Part shown: positions 1-8,593 of the stretch, in pieces
Layout of the letters: each line of letters begins with the position of its first letter
Position numbering within the stretch: position 1 is the stretch's first letter
Source: Pseudomonas mandelii
GTDB lineage: Bacteria; Pseudomonadota; Gammaproteobacteria; Pseudomonadales; Pseudomonadaceae
Reading direction: 5' to 3'
Length of the DNA stretch: 64,000 nucleotides
NCBI RefSeq assembly: GCF_024138395.1
Contig: NZ_JAMYDU010000013.1
Span: 1 to 64,000, forward strand
The notes under the pieces: model-generated
What the model was told of the DNA's origin: nothing
What the model saw: only the letters and a program-made list of their open reading frames with translations
Database searches by the model: none
Program-made: the position numbers and the translations under genes

Positions 1-34
1 CGGTATGTCAGGCAGACCGCATCAGCCGGATTCA

Positions 35-77
35 CGACTGCTTCGCAGCCGAACGCAGGCTTCGCCAGCTGCTACAG
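35..77. repeat. REP-type half element
   Basis: This stretch matches the right arm of the large inverted repeats at 7806-7942 and 14499-14631 (shared core GCAGCCGAACGCAGGCTTCG followed by CAGCTGCTACAG). Only one arm is visible; its partner would lie left of the window. It is an intergenic pseudomonad REP-like sequence, not coding. Confidence 0.7.
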
Positions 78-100
78 AGAGTGCGTCGCGGCTGAAATTG

Positions 101-118
101 CTTAACTGACTGGCATTA
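101..118. repeat. CTTAACTGACTGGCATTA box
   Basis: An 18-bp sequence that recurs, with one mismatch, at 27183-27200 and inverted at 27067-27084, each time beside a REP element. It marks a second intergenic repeat type associated with REPs. Confidence 0.6.
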
Positions 119-120
119 AC

Positions 121-156
121 GCAAAAGCCCCGGCTCTTTCGAGTTGGGGCTTTTGC
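121..156. terminator. Probable transcription terminator of xenB
   Basis: GCAAAAGCCCC at 121-131 pairs perfectly with GGGGCTTTTGC at 146-156 around a 14-nt loop. The A/T ends of the stem give a U-rich 3' side on either strand. It lies just past the xenB stop codon and could also serve a gene entering from the left. Confidence 0.75.
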
Positions 157-173
157 ATTTCAATGGCGGACGT

Positions 174-1223
174 TTACAGCGCTGGGTAATCGATATAACC
201 GACCGGGCCTTTTGCATAGAACAATTCCGGACGTGCTTCATTCAACGGCGCATCGGCCTTCAAGCGTGCCGGCAGATCCGGGTTGGCAATGAACGGTACA
301 CCGAACGCCACCGCATCGGCCTTGCCGCTGGCCAGCCACTCGTTGGCGCTGTCCTTGGTGAAGCGTTCGTTGGCGATGTAGGGGCCGCCGAAGGCTTCTT
401 TGAGTTGTGGACCAAGGCTGTCGCCGGCTTCTTTCTCGCGCGAGCAGATGAAGGCAATACCACGTTTGCCCAGTTCGCGAGCGACGTAGGTAAAGGTCTC
501 GGACAGGTTGTCATCGCCCATGTCATGCAGGTCGGCACGAGGGGACAAGTGCACACCGACGCGACCCGCGCCCCAGATTTCAATGGCGGCATCGGTCACT
601 TCCAGCAACAGGCGCGCACGGTTTTCCAGGGAGCCGCCATAGTTGTCGGTGCGCTGGTTGGTGCTGCTTTGCAGGAACTGGTCGAGCAGGTAACCGTTGG
701 CGCCGTGGATTTCCACACCGTCAAAACCGGCCGCCTTGGCGTTCTCGGCACCCACGCGGTAAGCGTCGATGATGTCGGCGATTTCCGCGGTTTCCAGGGC
801 GCGCGGGGTGGGGAAGTCGGCCAATGGACGCACCAGGCTGACATGACCCTTAGGCTGGATGGCACTCGGCGCGACCGGTGCTTCGCCGTTCAGGTACAAG
901 GGGTGAGAAATCCGCCCTACATGCCACAGCTGCAGGAAGATTTTGCCGCCCGCGCCGTGGATTGCTTTAGTCACGTTGCTCCAGCCGCGCACCTGATCGT
1001 TGGACCAGATGCCGGGAGTGTCCGGGTAGCCCACGCCGATTGGCGTTACCGACGTCGCTTCGCTGAGGATCAGGCCAGCGGAGGCGCGTTGCACGTAGTA
1101 CTCGGCCATCAGCGCGTTCGGCACACGGCCTTCGTCGGCGCGGCAGCGGGTCAGCGGTGCCATGATGATGCGGTTGGCCAACTCGAGGTCGCCCAGTTTG
1201 ATCGGATCGAAAATAGTCGTCAT
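174..1223 (-). CDS. xenB: NADPH-dependent ene-reductase / xenobiotic reductase B (Old Yellow Enzyme family)
   Basis: A 349-residue flavin (FMN) oxidoreductase that reduces activated C=C bonds and nitro compounds, cytosolic. Family features seen: N-terminal FDPIKLGDLELANRI start of the TIM barrel, the substrate-binding pair H173 and N176 inside EIHGANGYLLDQF, and a C-terminal FIANPDLPARL phosphate-binding segment. Length and sequence match Pseudomonas XenB, known for attacking nitroglycerin and TNT; closely related proteins are called NemA. It runs in the same direction as the MFS exporter and ArsR regulator upstream, with only 21 bp between, so all three may form one operon controlled by the regulator. 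Confidence 0.93.
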   Translation of the reverse strand: MTTIFDPIKLGDLELANRIIMAPLTRCRADEGRVPNALMAEYYVQRASAGLILSEATSVTPIGVGYPDTPGIWSNDQVRGWSNVTKAIHGAGGKIFLQLWHVGRISHPLYLNGEAPVAPSAIQPKGHVSLVRPLADFPTPRALETAEIADIIDAYRVGAENAKAAGFDGVEIHGANGYLLDQFLQSSTNQRTDNYGGSLENRARLLLEVTDAAIEIWGAGRVGVHLSPRADLHDMGDDNLSETFTYVARELGKRGIAFICSREKEAGDSLGPQLKEAFGGPYIANERFTKDSANEWLASGKADAVAFGVPFIANPDLPARLKADAPLNEARPELFYAKGPVGYIDYPAL

Positions 1224-1244
1224 GAAATAGCTCTCTTTTAGCGA

Positions 1245-2411
1245 TCAGTGAGTAGCGGGGGCCAGCTCGGCATCGCCGCTCTGACGGAAAGTAATCAGGG
1301 TCACCAGCAACGCGAGTACCGCCAGTGCCGCTGCCGCGAGCGGCACGCTGGTCAGACCGAAACCATGGGCGATGACGCTGCCGCCAACCCAGGCACCGAG
1401 TGCGTTGCCAACGTTGAAAGCGCCGATGTTCAGGGTCGACACCAGGTTCGGAGCCGCTTTGCCGTAGGTCACAACGTTCACTTGCAGGGCGGGTACGGCG
1501 GCAAAACACGCGGTGGCCCAGAGGAACAGGGTGATCTCGGTGGGGATCAATGCAACGCTGGTCCAGGTCAGCACGGTGGACACGACCGCCATGGTGATGA
1601 ACACACCGATCAGCGTCGCCGCGAGGCTTTTGTCCGCCAGCTTGCCGCCGATGATGTTGCCGACCGTCAGGCCCAGACCGATGAGCATCAAGGTCCAGGT
1701 CACGCCGCGTGGCGAGATCCCGGTGACCTCGCCCAACAGCGGGGCGACATAGGTGAACAAGGTGAAGACCGAGGCGGCGAACAGCGCCGTCATGCTCAGG
1801 GACAGCCAGATGCCGGCGCCCTTGAGGGCTCGCAGTTCGGCGCGCATGTCGAGTTTCTCTTCATCGCGCTTGGCCGGCAGGAAGCGAATCAAGCCGATCA
1901 ACGCAATCACACCGATCACGGTCACCGCCCAGAAGGTCGAACGCCAGCCGGCTTCCTGACCGAGCGCGGTGCCCAACGGAACCCCGAGGACGTTGGCCAA
2001 GGTCAGGCCGGTGAACATCAGAGCCACGGCCGATGCCCGTTTGTTGGCCGGCACCAGACCTGCCGCCACCACCGAACCGATGCCGAAGAAGGCGCCGTGA
2101 CACAGCGCGGTGACCACACGGGCAAACATCAAAACGTTGTAGTCACTGGCCAGGGCGCAGAGCAGGTTGCCGATGATGAAGATGCCCATCAACGCTACCA
2201 GTGCGGCCTTGCGCGGCAGTCTGGCAGTGGCCAGTGCCATGAACGGCGCACCGATGGCCACGCCCAGGGCGTAACCGGTCACCAGCCAGCCGGCGCCGGG
2301 GATCGACACACCGAGATCGGCCGCCACCTCGGGCAACAGGCCCATGATGACGAACTCGGTGGTGCCGATGGCGAAGGCGCTCAAGGCCAGAATGAGTAGC
2401 GAGAGGGGCAT
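1245..2411 (-). CDS. MFS transporter, AraJ/DHA1-type drug or sugar efflux
   Basis: A 388-residue inner-membrane protein with about 12 hydrophobic helices. The N-terminus (IGTTEFVIMGLLPEVA) and the RLPRKAAL loop after helix 2 are typical of the DHA1 AraJ-like efflux family. The start at 2411 is chosen because hydrophobic helix 1 begins there; the frame stays open further upstream but that part overlaps the regulator gene and encodes nothing recognisable. Only 2 bp separate it from the ArsR gene, so the two are co-transcribed and probably translationally coupled. Its substrate cannot be told from the sequence; the neighbouring XenB suggests export or detoxification of electrophilic compounds, which is an inference. 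Confidence 0.85.
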   Translation of the reverse strand: MPLSLLILALSAFAIGTTEFVIMGLLPEVAADLGVSIPGAGWLVTGYALGVAIGAPFMALATARLPRKAALVALMGIFIIGNLLCALASDYNVLMFARVVTALCHGAFFGIGSVVAAGLVPANKRASAVALMFTGLTLANVLGVPLGTALGQEAGWRSTFWAVTVIGVIALIGLIRFLPAKRDEEKLDMRAELRALKGAGIWLSLSMTALFAASVFTLFTYVAPLLGEVTGISPRGVTWTLMLIGLGLTVGNIIGGKLADKSLAATLIGVFITMAVVSTVLTWTSVALIPTEITLFLWATACFAAVPALQVNVVTYGKAAPNLVSTLNIGAFNVGNALGAWVGGSVIAHGFGLTSVPLAAAALAVLALLVTLITFRQSGDAELAPATH

Positions 2412-2413
2412 TA

Positions 2414-2734
2414 TCAGTTCCTTGTCGGAGCGCGGAGCTCCTTGTCGATGGCGTCGAGGAACGCCTGAATCACGTCCTCGTTGCGTTTGAAGAAGTGCCA
2501 TTGACCGGCCTTCTGGCTGCTGATCAGTCCCGCACGTTGCAAGGTCGCCAAATGGGCGGACACGGTCGACTGCGACAGGCCGCAGCGTTGATCGATCTGT
2601 CCGGCGCAAATGCCGTACTCGTGGTTGTGGAGCTGTTCCGGGAACTGGACCTTGGGGTCTTTCAGCCAGATGAGGATGTCTCGGCGTACTGGGTGTGCCA
2701 GCGCTTTTATTATTTCGTCGAGGTCGATGGTCAT
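2414..2734 (-). CDS. ArsR-family transcriptional regulator
   Basis: A 106-residue winged-helix repressor. The recognition helix is in the segment CGLSQSTVSAHLATLQRAGL (about residues 52-71), followed by a wing with GQWHFFKRNED. The CPDC-type arsenic site is absent; cysteines are few, so a metal ligand is not evident. It heads the regulator-MFS-xenB unit, and the region just upstream (2761-2864) holds several TATATCG repeats likely to be its operators. Divergent acpH-like gene starts at 2889. Confidence 0.85.
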   Translation of the reverse strand: MTIDLDEIIKALAHPVRRDILIWLKDPKVQFPEQLHNHEYGICAGQIDQRCGLSQSTVSAHLATLQRAGLISSQKAGQWHFFKRNEDVIQAFLDAIDKELRAPTRN

Positions 2735-2760
2735 GGTTTGGGCTCGTGATGAGTAAAACG

Positions 2761-2864
2761 CTATATCGCGATGAGGCGAACTTTAAATCGGTACTTCGCG
2801 ATATACCAATATGATTTTGGTCTGATGACCGCATGAATCGGTATATCGGGTTATAACGATATGG
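2761..2864. promoter_or_regulatory. Candidate ArsR operator cluster between divergent genes
   Basis: The 154-bp gap between the ArsR gene and the divergent acpH-like gene carries TATATCG at 2762-2768, its inverse CGATATA at 2799-2805, TATATCG at 2842-2848 and a related CGATATGG near 2858. Short AT-rich inverted repeats of this kind fit ArsR dimers. Binding is inferred, not shown. Confidence 0.5.
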
Positions 2865-2888
2865 ATGGCGCAGTGCTAAGCTGCGCGC

Positions 2889-3458
2889 ATGAACTATCTC
2901 GCACATCTGCACCTCGGTGGCCAGCGCCCCGGTCAAATGCTCGGCAGTCTGTATGGCGATTTCGTCAAAGGGCGGCTGCAGGGGCAATTCGAACCGGAGA
3001 TCGAAGCGGGCATCCAGTTGCACCGCAGCATCGACGTCTTTACCGATCGCCATCCGCTGGTGGACATCGCCTTGTCGCGGTTTTCCCTCACGCGCAGGCG
3101 CTACGCCGGGATCGTGCTCGATGTGTTTTTCGACCACTGCCTGGCGCGGGACTGGGTGCTGTACGCCGATCGGCCGCTGGAGCAATTCACCTCGGATGTG
3201 TACCGGGTGCTATTGGCCGAGCACCAGTTGCCGGAGCGCTTGGCGAAGATTGCACCGCACATGGTCGCCAACGACTGGTTGGGGTCCTATCAGGAGTTCG
3301 AAGTGCTGGAGCAGGTGCTGCGGGGGATTTCGCGGCGGTTGACCCGGCCGGAGGAGTTGGCCGGGGCGATGCAGGAGTTGCGGTTGTTGTATGAACCGTT
3401 GAGCGAGGATTTTCGGTTGTTCTATCCGCAGCTTCAGGATTTCGTCCAAAACCGCTGA
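2889..3458 (+). CDS. acpH: ACP phosphodiesterase-like protein (AcpH family)
   Basis: A 189-residue protein that opens with MNYLAHLHL and has GSLYGDFVKG and VFTDRHPLV segments followed by a FFDHCLARDW motif, the pattern of the AcpH/HD-like family (E. coli AcpH is 193 residues). Family members hydrolyse the 4'-phosphopantetheine arm from acyl carrier protein. The conserved Asp and His residues are in place. It stands alone and diverges from the ArsR operon. Confidence 0.8.
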   Translation: MNYLAHLHLGGQRPGQMLGSLYGDFVKGRLQGQFEPEIEAGIQLHRSIDVFTDRHPLVDIALSRFSLTRRRYAGIVLDVFFDHCLARDWVLYADRPLEQFTSDVYRVLLAEHQLPERLAKIAPHMVANDWLGSYQEFEVLEQVLRGISRRLTRPEELAGAMQELRLLYEPLSEDFRLFYPQLQDFVQNR

Positions 3459-3490
3459 CACAAACCAGTTTCCCAAAAATGGCACGATAC

Positions 3491-3596
3491 CTGTAGGAGC
3501 GAGGCTTGCCCGCGAAAGGAACGCCGCGGTGTACCTGAGACACCGCGTTATCGTTCTTCGCGAGCAAGTCGGGTCGCCGCACCGCTCGCTCCTACA
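3491..3596. repeat. REP element, imperfect doublet
   Basis: CTGTAGGAGCGAGGCTTGCC at the left and an inverse CGAGCAAG...CGCTCCTACA at the right, with an internal hairpin (CCGCGGTGT...ACACCGCG). Same family as 17113-17198 and 59036-59104. It lies between convergent acpH and olsA. Confidence 0.8.
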
Positions 3597-3605
3597 AAAG
3601 CAAAG

Positions 3606-4400
3606 TCAGGCAGCGATCAGCTCGCCGGCATGCTGTGGCTCGGCAGGTTTTGCGACTTCACCAAACAACGCCCTTTGCACCGCCTGCTGCGCCTCAAACG
3701 CCAGCGCCGCACGCTCCCGGTCCTGGCACTCGATCGGTTTGAGCAGATGAATTTCCACTTCACCCCGATCATTGGCGAACAAGCGCATCAGGTGCGAGAG
3801 CAAATCATCATCGCCAATGAACGGTGCCAGAGTATCGAGCTCGCCATCGCGCAGATAACGAATCGCTACCGGTTGCAACGCCACTTCGGAATCGATCGCC
3901 GCGGACAGCAAACGACCGTGAAACGTGCGCAGCGAGCGGCCATCGGTGGTGGTGCCTTCGGGGAACATCAGCAGCGGGTGCTCTTGCTCCAGATGGCGGG
4001 TCATTTGTTTGCGGATCAACTGACTGTCGCCTGAACCGCGACGAATGAACAAGCTGCCGGCCTTGGCCGCCAACCAGCCCGCCACCGGCCAGGTGCGCAC
4101 TTCGGCCTTGGACAGGAACGACAGCGGCGTGAGCATGCCCAGCAACGGGATGTCGGTCCAGGACACGTGATTGCTGACCCAGAGCATCGGTGCTTTCGGC
4201 AACTCGCCATGCACGGTCACGCGAAAGGGCAGGGCATTGCTCAGCCGCGCCATGAAAAAACGCGACCAGCGCTGGCGACGGACCATCGAATGGGCAATCC
4301 CCAGTCGCTCGAACAACCCGAACACACTGGCCATGCTCAAGCCCAGCGTTACCACCAACAGCACTCGCGCAATTCGCGCGTACACCCGCAAGCGGCTCAT
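3606..4400 (-). CDS. olsA: Lyso-ornithine lipid O-acyltransferase (PlsC family)
   Basis: A 264-residue membrane-bound acyltransferase with an N-terminal hydrophobic helix (about residues 8-28), the catalytic HX4D motif H78-D83 in NHVSWTD, and the FPEGT motif at 146-150. Start taken at 4400, where its ATG overlaps the last base of the olsB stop codon; the longer open frame upstream lies inside olsB. Partnering with an OlsB homologue makes OlsA (second acylation of ornithine lipid) the best reading; a generic 1-acyl-glycerol-3-phosphate acyltransferase would look similar. Confidence 0.85.
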   Translation of the reverse strand: MSRLRVYARIARVLLVVTLGLSMASVFGLFERLGIAHSMVRRQRWSRFFMARLSNALPFRVTVHGELPKAPMLWVSNHVSWTDIPLLGMLTPLSFLSKAEVRTWPVAGWLAAKAGSLFIRRGSGDSQLIRKQMTRHLEQEHPLLMFPEGTTTDGRSLRTFHGRLLSAAIDSEVALQPVAIRYLRDGELDTLAPFIGDDDLLSHLMRLFANDRGEVEIHLLKPIECQDRERAALAFEAQQAVQRALFGEVAKPAEPQHAGELIAA

Positions 4401-5155
4401 TACACAGCCGCCTTGAAGTGCTTGGCGTAACGCGGGCAGAGTTCGTCGCGCTTGAGCAGGATGAACACGTCGGCCACCTGGAAGTCTTCGTCCCAGCATG
4501 GCTCGCCGCAGATTTTCGCGCCCAGGCGCATGTAGGCCTTGAGCAGCGGCGGCATTTCGGCGATGACGTTGGACGGAATATCCAGCGTCGGCAATGGCTT
4601 CTTCGGTTCAGCCCGCAGGTGTTCGGTGCACAGGTAGCGTTCGCGCAGGCGCTGCATGATCGCGTGGGCCTGAATGCCGCCATCCTGCATCGGAATGCTC
4701 GCGCACCCCATCAAATAGCTGTAGCCGCCCTGGTTCAGCACCTCGGCCAGTTCGCCCCAAAGCACGGCGATAGTGCCGCCGTTGCGGTAGGCCGGGTCGA
4801 CGCAGGTGCGACCGATTTCCAGAATCGGGCCTTTCAAATGGACCAGACCATGCAGGCTGAATTCTTCTTCGCTGTAGAACTTGCCCAGGCTGCTGGCCGC
4901 TGTGTGGTCGAGCAAACGGGTGGTCGCCACCAGGCGCCCGGTGTTCAAGTCACGCACGCCGATGTGGGCGCAGTGAACATCATAGTCATCCATGTCCAGA
5001 CCCAACTCCGCGCCTTTCAGCTTGGCGTTGAATTCGCCGCTGAACACGTTGAAGCGCAAGGCCTGGGCTTCCTGCAATGCCTCGGCGCCCACCAGGCGTT
5101 CGGCTTGCAGGCGGCGTTCATTGCCGGTGTCGCTGATGCGGGCGATCTGAGTCAT
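4400..5155 (-). CDS. olsB: L-ornithine N-alpha-acyltransferase
   Basis: A 251-residue GNAT-fold enzyme that transfers a 3-hydroxyacyl chain from ACP to ornithine, the first step of ornithine lipid synthesis. Recognised by ALRFNVFSGEFNA, the central IGRTCVDPAYRNG acyl-donor segment and GCASIPMQDGG. It overlaps olsA by one base (TAATG arrangement), as expected for translational coupling of olsBA. In other pseudomonads the operon responds to phosphate starvation; I saw no clear Pho box in the 150 bp upstream. Confidence 0.9.
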   Translation of the reverse strand: MTQIARISDTGNERRLQAERLVGAEALQEAQALRFNVFSGEFNAKLKGAELGLDMDDYDVHCAHIGVRDLNTGRLVATTRLLDHTAASSLGKFYSEEEFSLHGLVHLKGPILEIGRTCVDPAYRNGGTIAVLWGELAEVLNQGGYSYLMGCASIPMQDGGIQAHAIMQRLRERYLCTEHLRAEPKKPLPTLDIPSNVIAEMPPLLKAYMRLGAKICGEPCWDEDFQVADVFILLKRDELCPRYAKHFKAAV

Positions 5156-5309
5156 TGTGAGTCTCCGTACGGGCTGGCCACCCGTCTTGGGTTGCAGCCG
5201 ATCGACTTTCTTTATGCAGCCGTGTTGTGCAAAGTCAGGCTATGTAGCCCCGGTGTCATCGCCATGAAGCTTTGGTGATGCTTATATGACAGCCCACAAG
5301 GAGCCTCTT

Positions 5310-6188
5310 ATGCCCTGGCAAATTCTGTTGAACCGCCGTGATCGTCTGCCCGCCAACCCGGACCTGGGCGAAGGGTTTGCAACCTTGCTGCAACAGTTGG
5401 GCACGGTGACGCCGTTCGAACTGGCGGTGGTCGGCGGACGGCTGATGGCAACACCGGGGCTGGCGTTTCTGGTGGGCTATCAGGCAGCGTTGCGCATGCT
5501 CTGGCCGAGCGCGCCGCTGAGCCTCGGCGCGTTATGTGCGACTGAACAGCGCAGTTTGCGGGTGGCGGACATGCAGACCCGGCTGCGCGATCTGCGGCTG
5601 AGCGGGCGCAAGGATTTCGTCACCGCCGGCGATGCCGCCGACTGGCTATTGGTCGCTGCTCGCAGTGAAGAACCCGGCGAAGTACCGCGCTTGAATCTTG
5701 CGGTGGTTTACCCCGGCGAACCGGGTGTGCGTCTGGAAAAACTCGCGCCGATGCCACTGATGCCGGACATAGGCCACGGCCGGCTGTTTCTCGACAATGC
5801 CTTGTGCGAATTGCTCGCAGGGGATGGCTGGGATGCTTATGTCAAACCGTTCAGAACCCTGGAAGACACCTATGTGCTGAGCGCCATGACTGCGTGGCTG
5901 TTTGGCGTTGGCCAGGACAGCGACTGGCCGCAAACCTTGCAACTGCGTTTACTGGCGCTGCTGGCCGGGTGCGCGGAAGTCAGCCGCCAGGCACCGAACA
6001 ATCCGGCGGGGCACGTGTTGCTGGGCGGGTTGTTTGCGCAGTTCGACGGGCTCAAGGCTGAAGTGAATCAGGCCCTGGCCGATGGCCCGCCACAATGGGC
6101 GCAGATGTGGCAGCGCGATCAGACAGTGATGGATTTGGCGGCTGGGGCGCGGGGGAAGCGGTTGGCGAAGGCGTTGGCGGTGTATTGA
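5310..6188 (+). CDS. Acyl-CoA dehydrogenase-like protein
   Basis: A 292-residue protein. The middle part (LSGRKDFVTAGDAADWLLVAAR followed by a strand-rich stretch ending PLMPDIGHGRLFLDN) resembles the middle beta domain of acyl-CoA dehydrogenases, and the helical N-terminus fits the same fold, but the C-terminal four-helix bundle is short and no catalytic Glu can be assigned. The start at 5310 is preferred to the upstream ATG at 5286 because AAGGAG sits 8 bases before it. It may be a degenerate or regulatory relative of the enzyme family; role unknown. Confidence 0.65.
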   Translation: MPWQILLNRRDRLPANPDLGEGFATLLQQLGTVTPFELAVVGGRLMATPGLAFLVGYQAALRMLWPSAPLSLGALCATEQRSLRVADMQTRLRDLRLSGRKDFVTAGDAADWLLVAARSEEPGEVPRLNLAVVYPGEPGVRLEKLAPMPLMPDIGHGRLFLDNALCELLAGDGWDAYVKPFRTLEDTYVLSAMTAWLFGVGQDSDWPQTLQLRLLALLAGCAEVSRQAPNNPAGHVLLGGLFAQFDGLKAEVNQALADGPPQWAQMWQRDQTVMDLAAGARGKRLAKALAVY

Positions 6189-6195
6189 CGGGCCT

Positions 6196-6289
6196 CATCG
6201 CGAGCAGGTTCGCTCCCACATTAGTTTTGTGTCGTGCCGCAGATCTGTGCTCAACACAGCCCCCCTGTGGGAGCGAGCCTGCTCGCGAT
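6196..6289. repeat. REP doublet
   Basis: CATCGCGAGCAGGTTCGCTCC at the left arm pairs with GGAGCGAGCCTGCTCGCGAT at the right. Typical intergenic REP pair, same family as 17643-17732, 22580-22684 and 44640-44730. Confidence 0.85.
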
Positions 6290-6372
6290 AGCGATCTCAC
6301 AGGCGACGCAAACTTCAAAACTGTCATCAACCTCGACTAGGCTCTGCAGGTTCATCCCTCCGAGCGCCCCTC

Positions 6373-7467
6373 ATGTTCAAAGGCTTGTCCCTGTTTTTCA
6401 TGCTGCTGCTCAGCCTCACGGCCGAGGCCGAAAACTGGCCGGCCGAGCAATGGTCGCCCGGCCCGAAAATCACCGGGCCGGCACTTCAGGCCCTGGAGAA
6501 TTACGCCTTCCCACCCCGCGACGAGGCCACTTACCAAGGCATCCGCACCGATGCCTTGCTGGTCATCCGCGACGGTCAGCTGATCTACGAACGCTACGCC
6601 GGCCCGACCACTGCTCAAACGCCGCACCTGACCTGGTCGATCAGCAAAAGCCTGATGGGTGCGGTGCTCGGTGTGGCCTATGGCGAAGGGCTGTTCAAAC
6701 TGCAGGACCCGGCGGTGAAGTTCTATCCACCGCTGGAAAAACACCCAACCATGACCATGGCCGACCTGCTGCACTGGGCCTCGGGCCTGGACTGGCAGGA
6801 AGATTACGAATACGCCCCATTGAAGTCTTCGGTGGTGGCCATGCTTTACACCCGTGGTCACCGCGACATGGCTGCGTTCACTGTCGACCACGACGAATAC
6901 GCCAAATCCGGTCAGGCATTCCGCTACTCCAGTGGCGACAGCAATCTGCTGTCCGCCGCGCTGAAAACCATCGTCGGCCCGGCTCGTTATCCGGATTATC
7001 CGTGGACTGCGCTGTTCGAACCCTTGGGGATTCGCAGTGCGGTGTGGGAAGCAGATGCCACGGGCACATTTGTCGCATCGTCTTACGCTTACCTCACTGC
7101 CCGGGACTTGGCGCGGGTCGGTCTGTTGATGGCGCGCGACGGTCGTTGGCGTGAACGGCAATTGCTGCCCAAGGATTGGGTCGACTTCAGTCGCGAGCCT
7201 TTCGCCGGCTATCAAGCCAATCAGGATGAAGCGGTGCCCGGCGGGCATTGGTGGCTCAACCGCGCGATGGATGGCGCGACCCAGCCCTGGCCCGCCGCGC
7301 CTGCCGATACCTTCGCCGCTCTGGGCCATTGGGGGCAGGCGATGTACGTGATTCCTAGCGAAAAGCTGGTGATCGTGCGCTACGGCGATGACCGCGATGG
7401 GAGTTATCGGCATAACGAACTGCTCAAACTCGCGCTCAAGACGTTTGCCATGCAGGTGCAGCCATGA
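6373..7467 (+). CDS. Secreted serine hydrolase, class C beta-lactamase fold
   Basis: A 364-residue protein with an N-terminal signal peptide ending at AEA (about residue 19). The SXXK catalytic tetrad is S89-I-S-K92, followed by a YSSGDSN segment that fits the second-motif tyrosine and a C-terminal LGHWGQ in the place of the KTG box. These features match penicillin-binding/EstB/6-aminohexanoate-dimer hydrolase relatives rather than true AmpC. It is coupled to the next gene by a 4-bp ATGA overlap. Substrate unknown. Confidence 0.82.
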   Translation: MFKGLSLFFMLLLSLTAEAENWPAEQWSPGPKITGPALQALENYAFPPRDEATYQGIRTDALLVIRDGQLIYERYAGPTTAQTPHLTWSISKSLMGAVLGVAYGEGLFKLQDPAVKFYPPLEKHPTMTMADLLHWASGLDWQEDYEYAPLKSSVVAMLYTRGHRDMAAFTVDHDEYAKSGQAFRYSSGDSNLLSAALKTIVGPARYPDYPWTALFEPLGIRSAVWEADATGTFVASSYAYLTARDLARVGLLMARDGRWRERQLLPKDWVDFSREPFAGYQANQDEAVPGGHWWLNRAMDGATQPWPAAPADTFAALGHWGQAMYVIPSEKLVIVRYGDDRDGSYRHNELLKLALKTFAMQVQP

Positions 7468-7793
7468 GCCGCCGCAGTTTTATTCGCCGTCGGCCGTTCA
7501 GCACTCTATTACTGGTGCTGCTGATCGCCTTGCTTGGCTGGGTCTGGCAGGAGCGTGTGGCACTGTGGGCTTTTCCCGACATCATCAGCGCCTACACCGC
7601 CAAGGAATACTGCTCGTGCCGCTATGTGATGAATAATCCGGCCGAGTATTGCCAGGGTTATGTGAAGCAGTATTTGCCCACCAGTGGGTTCGTCGATGAT
7701 GCGGCGAACAAGCGTGTGACGGTTGGTGGGATGGGGCGCAGCAATAGCGCTGCTTGGGTTGGTGAACGGCAGGGATGTCGCCTGCAACCCTGA
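7464..7793 (+). CDS. Small membrane-anchored cysteine-containing protein
   Basis: A 109-residue protein with one N-terminal membrane helix (about residues 12-30) and a short extracytoplasmic domain holding CSCRY, YCQGY and a C-terminal RQGCRLQP, giving four cysteines that could form disulfides. The ATG overlaps the stop of the serine hydrolase gene (ATGA), so the two products are probably made together. I do not recognise a family function; it may assist or accompany the hydrolase in the periplasm. Confidence 0.7.
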   Translation: MSRRSFIRRRPFSTLLLVLLIALLGWVWQERVALWAFPDIISAYTAKEYCSCRYVMNNPAEYCQGYVKQYLPTSGFVDDAANKRVTVGGMGRSNSAAWVGERQGCRLQP

Positions 7794-7805
7794 ACTACAC
7801 CTATC

Positions 7806-7942
7806 CCCTGTAGCAGCTGCCGAAGGCTGCGTTCGGCGGCGAAGCCGTCGCCTATCCCGTCACCTCGATCTATATGAAACACCGCAGGCATGGTTTTACG
7901 ACGGCTTCGCCGCCGAACGCAGCCTTCGGCAGCTGCTACAGG
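7806..7942. repeat. Large REP-type inverted repeat
   Basis: CTGTAGCAGCTGCCGAAGGC...TTCGGCGGCGAAGCCGTCG is mirrored by CGACGGCTTCGCCGCCGAAC...GGCAGCTGCTACAG about 50 bases later. Same family as 14499-14631 and the half element at 35-77. Confidence 0.85.
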
Positions 7943-8001
7943 TTTGCAACTGACTCGCGGACAGTTAAGGTTCGCTCAGGTTTATCTGCCCCCGAGTTTC
8001 T

Positions 8002-8592
8002 ATGTTCAAGCGCTCCTTCTCTAATACCCTCGCCTTCCTGCTGCTGGCCGGTGTCACCCTATCGGCCCAGGCCAATTGGTATCTGGACGGCGAGTCCTCG
8101 CGGCTGTCGTTCATCAGCACTAAAAACGCCAACATCTCCGAAGTGCAGCGCTTTCTGGTGCTGCACGGCAAGGTCGATCCCAAGGGCCTGGCGCAGGTGG
8201 AGGTTGAACTGGAGTCGGTCAACAGCGGCATTCCGCTGCGTGACGAACGCATGCGCAAGGAGCTGTTCGAGATCCAGACGTTCCCCGAAGCGCTGATCAC
8301 CACGCAAATCGATCTGCGGCCGATCAACGACCTGGCGCCAGGTGCGCAACTGGAGTTGCGCTTGCCGCTGACCGTCAACCTGCATGGCAAGCAACACCAA
8401 TACAACGCCGAACTGCTGGCGACCCGTCTCGATGACCGGCGCTTCCAAGTGGTGACCCTCGAGCCGTTGGTGATCAGCGCTGAAGATTTCGACTTGGCCC
8501 CGGGCCTGGAAAGCTTGCGCAAGGTTGCCGGTTTGTCGGCCATCAGTCTGTCGGTGCCGGTGGGTGCGGTGCTGATTTTCACGGCGCGCTGA
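8002..8592 (+). CDS. YceI family periplasmic protein
   Basis: A 196-residue protein with a signal peptide ending SAQA (about residue 24), then WYLDGESSRLSFISTKN and the FPEALITTQ segment characteristic of the YceI lipocalin-like barrel, which binds isoprenoid or other hydrophobic ligands in known members. Its stop precedes the cardiolipin synthase start by one base, so the two genes are transcribed together. Ligand and role in this organism unknown. Confidence 0.88.
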   Translation: MFKRSFSNTLAFLLLAGVTLSAQANWYLDGESSRLSFISTKNANISEVQRFLVLHGKVDPKGLAQVEVELESVNSGIPLRDERMRKELFEIQTFPEALITTQIDLRPINDLAPGAQLELRLPLTVNLHGKQHQYNAELLATRLDDRRFQVVTLEPLVISAEDFDLAPGLESLRKVAGLSAISLSVPVGAVLIFTAR

Positions 8593-8593
8593 G

